From Acidovorax sp. A79 (GTDB taxonomy: Bacteria; Pseudomonadota; Gammaproteobacteria; Burkholderiales; Burkholderiaceae_C), in the NCBI RefSeq assembly GCF_041154505.1, contig NZ_AP028672.1, positions 744,001 to 808,000 of the forward strand: a stretch of 64,000 nt of DNA, read 5' to 3'. Every line of letters begins with the position of its first letter. Within the stretch, counting starts at the first letter, position 1. Below the pieces are notes generated by a model. That model saw only the letters and a program-made list of their open reading frames with translations, was not told the origin of the DNA and did not search any database. A program made the translations under genes and the position numbers. Below, piece by piece: positions 60,172-64,000 of this stretch.

Positions 60172-60993
60172 ATGACCGAACTTGTTGTCCGCCGCCTGCT
60201 GATCGACCTTGAAACCCCGTTCGAGCGCCACTGGTGCGGGGGGGATGCGTTTCGCTCGGCGTTCTTCAATGCGCTGTCGATGAGCTTTCCGGTGGGTGAG
60301 CAGTTCTTCATCGACGCCGTGAAGGACGGCCACAAGGCCCTGCCGGCCGAACAGCATGCGCGGTTCGCGGACGAAGTGCGCGGCTTCATCGGCCAGGAGG
60401 CCACGCACCGCCGCATCCACGCGCTGTTCAACGGCCACCTGGAAAAGCAGGGCCTGGTCAACGAATGGGCTCCCCGCGCGCAGGAGCGCATGAAGCTTTT
60501 CGCCCATGCCGATCCGCGCCACCCGCTGGCCGTGACCGCCGCCAACGAGCACTTCACCGCCCTGCTGGCCGAATGGCTGCTGGCGCACCCCGAAACGCTC
60601 GCCGGCGCCGAGCCGCGCCTGGCCACGATGTGGCAATGGCACTGCGCCGAAGAATCGGAGCACCGGAACACGGCCTTCGACCTGTACCAGGCCCTGGGCG
60701 GCAACCACGAATGGCGCATCACCTGGTTTCGCCGCATCACCCTGGTGTTCCTGGGCGATGTGCTGCGCCAGACCCTGGGCAACCTGCGCCGCGACGGCAC
60801 GCTGTGGAAGTGGAGCACCTGGGCCAGCGCCGCCCGCACGCTGTTTGGCAAGGGCGGCCTCGTGCGCGAGACGTGGCGGCCCTGGCGCGAATACCTGCGG
60901 CGCGACTTCCATCCCGGCCAGCACGGCAGCGACCTGTCCGCGCGCTGGCTGGCCGAACACAGCGACGCCTTCACCCCCGTGGGCGCGCGCTGA
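60172..60993 (+). CDS. PF10118 predicted metal-dependent hydrolase
   Basis: A 273-residue protein of the COG3687/PF10118 family, a helical domain with His and Glu residues: FSMSFPVGEQFF-like NALSMSFPVGEQFFIDAVKD, FIGQEATHRRIHALFNGHLE, AANEHFTALLAEWLL and WHCAEESEHRNTAFDLYQAL. The conserved QExxH, NExxT and EExEH sets are of ferritin-like or di-iron type, so the name hydrolase is weakly supported. Reaction unknown. CCAAGGAGTG ribosome-binding site. Controlled by the divergent TetR, and 133 bp before the TolC gene. Confidence 0.85.
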   Translation: MTELVVRRLLIDLETPFERHWCGGDAFRSAFFNALSMSFPVGEQFFIDAVKDGHKALPAEQHARFADEVRGFIGQEATHRRIHALFNGHLEKQGLVNEWAPRAQERMKLFAHADPRHPLAVTAANEHFTALLAEWLLAHPETLAGAEPRLATMWQWHCAEESEHRNTAFDLYQALGGNHEWRITWFRRITLVFLGDVLRQTLGNLRRDGTLWKWSTWASAARTLFGKGGLVRETWRPWREYLRRDFHPGQHGSDLSARWLAEHSDAFTPVGAR

Positions 60994-61126
60994 TGCCGGC
61001 AACGGACCACCGCGCACCGCCCCTTTGACCCGCAAGCCCCGTGCTGCTACAAACCAACCACCTGCCCTGCACCGCGCGGCCTGCCCCCGGCCACCGGGGC
61101 AGGCGCTGACCACGACGAGCTGAAAC

Positions 61127-62560
61127 ATGACATCCAACAGAACGCACCGGCGCAAGAGCCGGGCAGGCGAAGCTTTGCTGTGCCTGATCGCCACCGTCCC
61201 CCTCGCGCTTGCCGCCGGGGCCGCACATGCGCAACCCATGGCGTTCGACGCCGCGCTGCAGCAGCTCGGCCAGCGTTCCGACCAGCTTGCCGCCTCGAAA
61301 AGCGCCATCGAGAGCGCACGGCTGCGCCGCGATGCGATGCAGCGCCTGGGCGGCCCGGTGGTCAACCTGACCGGAGCGGCCTATGCCTACAACGCCAACC
61401 TGGATGTGGACCTGAACCCGCTCAACCGCGTGCTGCCCGGCGTGCTGTCGCAGCTGCCGCCACAGCTGGCGGCCCCACTGGCGCAGCTGCCACACCTGCC
61501 GTCGAGCTACACGCTCAACCGCCACAAGAGCGACACCACCAGCTCCGTCTCGGCCGTCTGGCCGATCTACATGGGGGGCGCCAGCCAGGCGGCGCGCGGC
61601 CTGCTCGATGCGCAGACCCACGAGGCCGAGGCCGACGCCGCCAGGACGGGCCATGAAGCGACCACGCTGCTGGTGCAGCGCTACTTCGGCACCCAGCTGG
61701 CCGAGCGGGCGGCCGCGCTGCGCGAGGCGGCCCTGGCCACCATCGAGCAGCACGACGCGGCCGCGCAGAAGATGCTGGACGCCGGCGTGATCGCCCGCGT
61801 GGAGCGCCTGCAGGCCCGCTCCGCCCTGGAAGAGGCCCGCCGCAACGCCCGCAAGGCGCGCGACGACGCCGAGCTGGCCGCCACCGCCTTGACCCGCACG
61901 CTCAAGGCCAGCGAGCGCGTGACGCCCACCAGCCCGCTGTTCGTGCTGAACGGGCCGCTCGAGCCCCTGCCGCAGTTCATCGACACCGCGCTCGCGCGCC
62001 ACCCGGGCCTGTCCAAGGTGGCCGCCAAGAAGGAGCAGGCCACGCAGCTGCACGCCGCGCAGGAGGCACTGCGCAAGCCCCAGGTGTTCGCCTTCGGCCA
62101 GCGCCAGCTCAAGACCGGCAAGGAGGCCGACTGGGTGGCGGGCGTGGGCGTGCGCTGGACGCTGTGGGATTCGATCGACCGCAATGCGCTGGCCGAGTCG
62201 TCCAACCGCCAGATCGAGCAGGCCGAGCGCACCGGCGCGCAGGCGCAGAACGACATCGCCCTGCTGGTGGAAAAGCGCTGGCTGGGCGTGGAGCAGGCCC
62301 GCCGCCAGTTCCTGGCCATGGCCCCCAGCCTGGAACTGGCCGACGAGGTGCTGCGCCTGCGCGCCGCGGGCCTGAAGGCCGGCACCAGCACCACGCTGGA
62401 CCTGATCGACGCGCAGGTGAACCAGGCCAAGGCCCAGACTGAACGCGCCCAGGCGGCGCACGACTACGTGAAGGCCCTGGCCGACCTGCTGGAGAGCTGC
62501 GGCCTGTCGGAAGACTTTGGCAACTACATGGCGCGCGCCGATGCAGTGCGGCTGGAATGA
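61127..62560 (+). CDS. TolC family outer membrane efflux protein
   Basis: A 477-residue outer-membrane channel. Signal peptide residues 1-36 (ends AAGAAHA); two TolC repeats follow with long alpha-helical coiled segments, e.g. LAASKSAIESARLRRDAMQR, and EQHDAAAQKMLDAGVIARVE in the first repeat; NRQIEQAERTGAQAQNDIAL and LKAGTSTTLDLIDAQVNQAK in the second. It would form the exit duct for the HlyD and ABC-2 components encoded next. Confidence 0.92.
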   Translation: MTSNRTHRRKSRAGEALLCLIATVPLALAAGAAHAQPMAFDAALQQLGQRSDQLAASKSAIESARLRRDAMQRLGGPVVNLTGAAYAYNANLDVDLNPLNRVLPGVLSQLPPQLAAPLAQLPHLPSSYTLNRHKSDTTSSVSAVWPIYMGGASQAARGLLDAQTHEAEADAARTGHEATTLLVQRYFGTQLAERAAALREAALATIEQHDAAAQKMLDAGVIARVERLQARSALEEARRNARKARDDAELAATALTRTLKASERVTPTSPLFVLNGPLEPLPQFIDTALARHPGLSKVAAKKEQATQLHAAQEALRKPQVFAFGQRQLKTGKEADWVAGVGVRWTLWDSIDRNALAESSNRQIEQAERTGAQAQNDIALLVEKRWLGVEQARRQFLAMAPSLELADEVLRLRAAGLKAGTSTTLDLIDAQVNQAKAQTERAQAAHDYVKALADLLESCGLSEDFGNYMARADAVRLE

Positions 62561-62590
62561 ACGAAGGCGAAACGAACGAAGGCGAATGAC

Positions 62591-63583
62591 ATGAGCAACA
62601 GCAAGAACAACAGCAAGAAGGCCGCCGTGATCGGCACCGTGGCCGTCGTGGCCGTGGCCGGTTTCGTGGGCTTTGGCCTGTGGAAGGCCTCGCAGCCCGC
62701 ACCCGAGCTTTTCCAGGGCCAGATGGAGGCCCAGGAGGCCGACATCGCTCCCAAGGTGACCGCGCGCATCGCGAAGATCCTGGTGAAGGAAGGCGACCAG
62801 ATCGCCGTGGGCGCGCCGCTGATCCGCATGGACAGCCCCGAAGTCAAGGCCAAGCTGGCCCAGGCCACCGCCGCGCAGGAGGCCGCCCAGGCCGTGGCCG
62901 ACAAGGCCCAGCACGGCGCCCGCCCGCAGGAAATCGAAATGGCCCGGCTGAACTGGCAGCGCGCCGTGGCCGCCGCCGACCTGGCCGAGTCCTCCTTCAA
63001 GCGCGTGGACGGCCTGGCCCGCGAGGGCCTGGTGGCCGCGCAAAAGCGTGACGAGGCCGAGGCCAACTTCAAGGCATCGCGCGACCAGGCGCTGGCCGCC
63101 AGGGCCCAGTACGACCTGGCCCGCGCCGGCGCCCGCCCCGAAGACCGCTCGGCCGCCAGCGCCCAGGCGCGCCAGGTCGCGGGCGTGGTGGCCGAGGTCG
63201 AGGCCGCCCAGGCCGAGACCGAGCTCAAGAGCCCCGTGGCGGGCGAAGTGGCCAAGGTGCTGGCCCGCACCGGCGAACTCTCTCCCCAGGGCGTGGCCGT
63301 GGTCACCGTGGTGGACCTCAAGGACCAGTGGGTGGTGCTGAACGTGCGCGAGGACCGCCTGCAGCGCTTTGCCATCGGCAGCGAGTTCGACGCCACGCTG
63401 CCGGCCCTGGGCAACAAGGCGGTGAAGTTCAAGGTCTACCACACCGGCGCCCTGCCCGACTTCGCCACCTGGCGCGCCACGCGCGCGGGCCAGGGCTTCG
63501 ACGCCCGCACCTTCGAGGTGCGCGCCCGCCCCGCCGCGCCCATCGAGGGCGCGCGCCCCGGCATGACGGTGCTGGTGCAGTGA
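62591..63583 (+). CDS. HlyD family periplasmic adaptor
   Basis: A 330-residue membrane-fusion protein. N-terminal anchor (about residues 11-33), biotinyl-lipoyl half IAPKVTARIAKILVKEGDQI, alpha-hairpin with QKRDEAEANFKASRDQALAA, second lipoyl half ELKSPVAGEVAKVLARTGEL and beta-barrel part WVVLNVREDRLQRFAIGSEF. Similar to YhiI-type adaptors paired with ABC-2 exporters. A direct repeat (ACGAAGGCGAA, 62561-62571 and 62576-62586) lies in the short gap after the TolC gene. Confidence 0.92.
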   Translation: MSNSKNNSKKAAVIGTVAVVAVAGFVGFGLWKASQPAPELFQGQMEAQEADIAPKVTARIAKILVKEGDQIAVGAPLIRMDSPEVKAKLAQATAAQEAAQAVADKAQHGARPQEIEMARLNWQRAVAAADLAESSFKRVDGLAREGLVAAQKRDEAEANFKASRDQALAARAQYDLARAGARPEDRSAASAQARQVAGVVAEVEAAQAETELKSPVAGEVAKVLARTGELSPQGVAVVTVVDLKDQWVVLNVREDRLQRFAIGSEFDATLPALGNKAVKFKVYHTGALPDFATWRATRAGQGFDARTFEVRARPAAPIEGARPGMTVLVQ

Positions 63584-63589
63584 AATGTA

Positions 63590-63720
63590 CCGACACCCCC
63601 TGAGCGCCTGCGGCGCTTCCCCCCGGCTCTCGCAACGCTGTGCGTTGCGGGCAGGGGAACGCAGCCCTCGCCGCGGGGCGGCCCTTGTCCGGCTGCCCTG
63701 GCTGGGCCGCGCGTCTTTCA
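63590..63720. repeat. Family-2 intergenic repeat
   Basis: A GC-rich element starting ACCGACACCCCCTGAGCGCC with inner GCCTGCGGCGC, then CTCTCGCAACGCTGTGCGTT (a small hairpin) and CGCGGGGCGGCCCTTGTCC. The left part is the inverse of the element at 8208-8245. It sits between hlyD and the ABC-2 permease and could weaken read-through. Confidence 0.5.
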
Positions 63721-63760
63721 CGCCCTGCGATGGCCGTGAAGCGCAATGGATCATCGATGT

Positions 63761-63812
63761 AAAAATTGCCTTCAGCGCTTGATAGATAAGCGCTAGCAGC
63801 TATGAATTCAAT
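63761..63812 (-). repeat. Family-1 dispersed repeat over the ABC permease start
   Basis: Minus-strand copy: TTGAATTCATAGCTGCTAGC, then GCTTATCTATCAAGCGCTGA and AGGCAATTTTT. The start codon of the next gene (63802) lies within its GAATTCATAGC end. Confidence 0.75.
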
Positions 63813-64000
63813 AGTAAACAGCTTTCGCCGCGAGGCCCGCCGCCTGGCGGCCGACCCCTGGGACCTGGCCATGGTCACCTGGGTGCCGCTGCTGGCCGTG
63901 GCGCTGCTGTGGTGGATTTTCTCGGCCGGCCTGCCGCGCCACCTGCCCGTGGGGGTGGTCGATGAGGACCACTCCAGCCTGTCGCGCCAGCTGGTGCGCA
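63802..64000 (+). CDS. ABC-2 type transporter permease, partial
   Basis: The first 66 codons of a gene cut by the window end. MNSIVNSFRREARRLAADPW is followed by a hydrophobic helix (VPLLAVALLWWIFSAGL) and PVGVVDEDHSSLSRQLVR, the standard start of YhhJ/ABC-2 permeases with their large periplasmic loop. It follows tolC and hlyD genes, so it is the inner-membrane part of the exporter; the ATPase would be a fused or later gene. No Shine-Dalgarno is visible, and the start lies within a dispersed repeat. Confidence 0.85.
   Translation, partial: MNSIVNSFRREARRLAADPWDLAMVTWVPLLAVALLWWIFSAGLPRHLPVGVVDEDHSSLSRQLVR

Noticed and set aside
60971..63754. A 927-codon open frame opposite tolC and hlyD genes
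   Set aside because: The translation is repetitive Gly/Leu/His; the plus-strand genes have signal peptides and known domains.

Overview
The window is a single GC-rich chromosomal stretch with dense, mostly housekeeping gene content. Gene order (ilvI-ilvH-ilvC-pssA-leuA; a sigma factor followed by DUF3619, DUF3106 and RDD genes; aat-bpt), Burkholderiales-type families (DUF1631, DUF3106, DUF3619) and two dispersed repeat families point to a betaproteobacterium of the Comamonadaceae, probably Acidovorax or a close relative. This is inferred from gene content and remembered sequence style; no database search was possible. I see no rRNA, CRISPR array, insertion sequence, prophage or integrase.

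Layout. 1-10.9 kb: a Ca2+-type P-type ATPase, an O-acetylhomoserine sulfhydrylase-like enzyme, a TonB-box-domain lipoprotein, the ergothioneine pair egtD-egtB, a DUF1272-LysE exporter pair, OmpW, DUF808 and a methyltransferase. 11-20.6 kb: purL, map, glnD, a universal stress protein, a peptide deformylase and a DUF454 membrane protein. 20.7-24.7 kb: two identical tRNA-Asn genes, the N-degron transferases aat and bpt, an IclR regulator and PbpG. 24.8-31.2 kb: branched-chain amino acid genes with pssA, all on the minus strand. A leucine-codon-rich leader peptide and attenuator precede leuA. 31.5-37.4 kb: sigma factor operon, dgkA, a LOG-family gene, glnK and nadE. 37.4-46 kb: a FemAB-like acyltransferase, two paralogous chemoreceptors flanking cheW and a hydrolase, and a phytase-like lipoprotein. 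46-51.5 kb: soluble and proton-pumping pyrophosphatases transcribed divergently, then DUF1631. 51.7-56.3 kb: a PhoQ/PhoP-like two-component system plus PepSY protein, divergent from an SHP-type cytochrome c / diheme cytochrome c / cytochrome b / rubredoxin operon. 56.4-59.4 kb: a second P-type ATPase and a VOC protein. 59.4-64 kb: a TetR regulator divergent from a PF10118 protein, followed by TolC, HlyD and an ABC-2 permease cut by the window end.

How genes connect: GlnD (uridylyltransferase) and GlnK (its PII substrate, with Tyr51) are both present. IlvI/H/C and LeuA form most of the leucine/valine branch. The SHP redox operon and its divergent sensor system probably form one signal-response unit. 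The TetR gene has two matching palindromes over the promoter of the operon it faces.

The most unusual structural feature is a roughly 50-bp dispersed repeat (TTGATAGCTGC, then an inner GCGCTT/AAGCGC dyad, then an ATTTTG end) seen about nine times. It occurs in intergenic gaps, inside three reading frames without breaking them (purL, nadE, FemAB-like), across the ribosome-binding site of pssA and over the start codon of the ABC permease.
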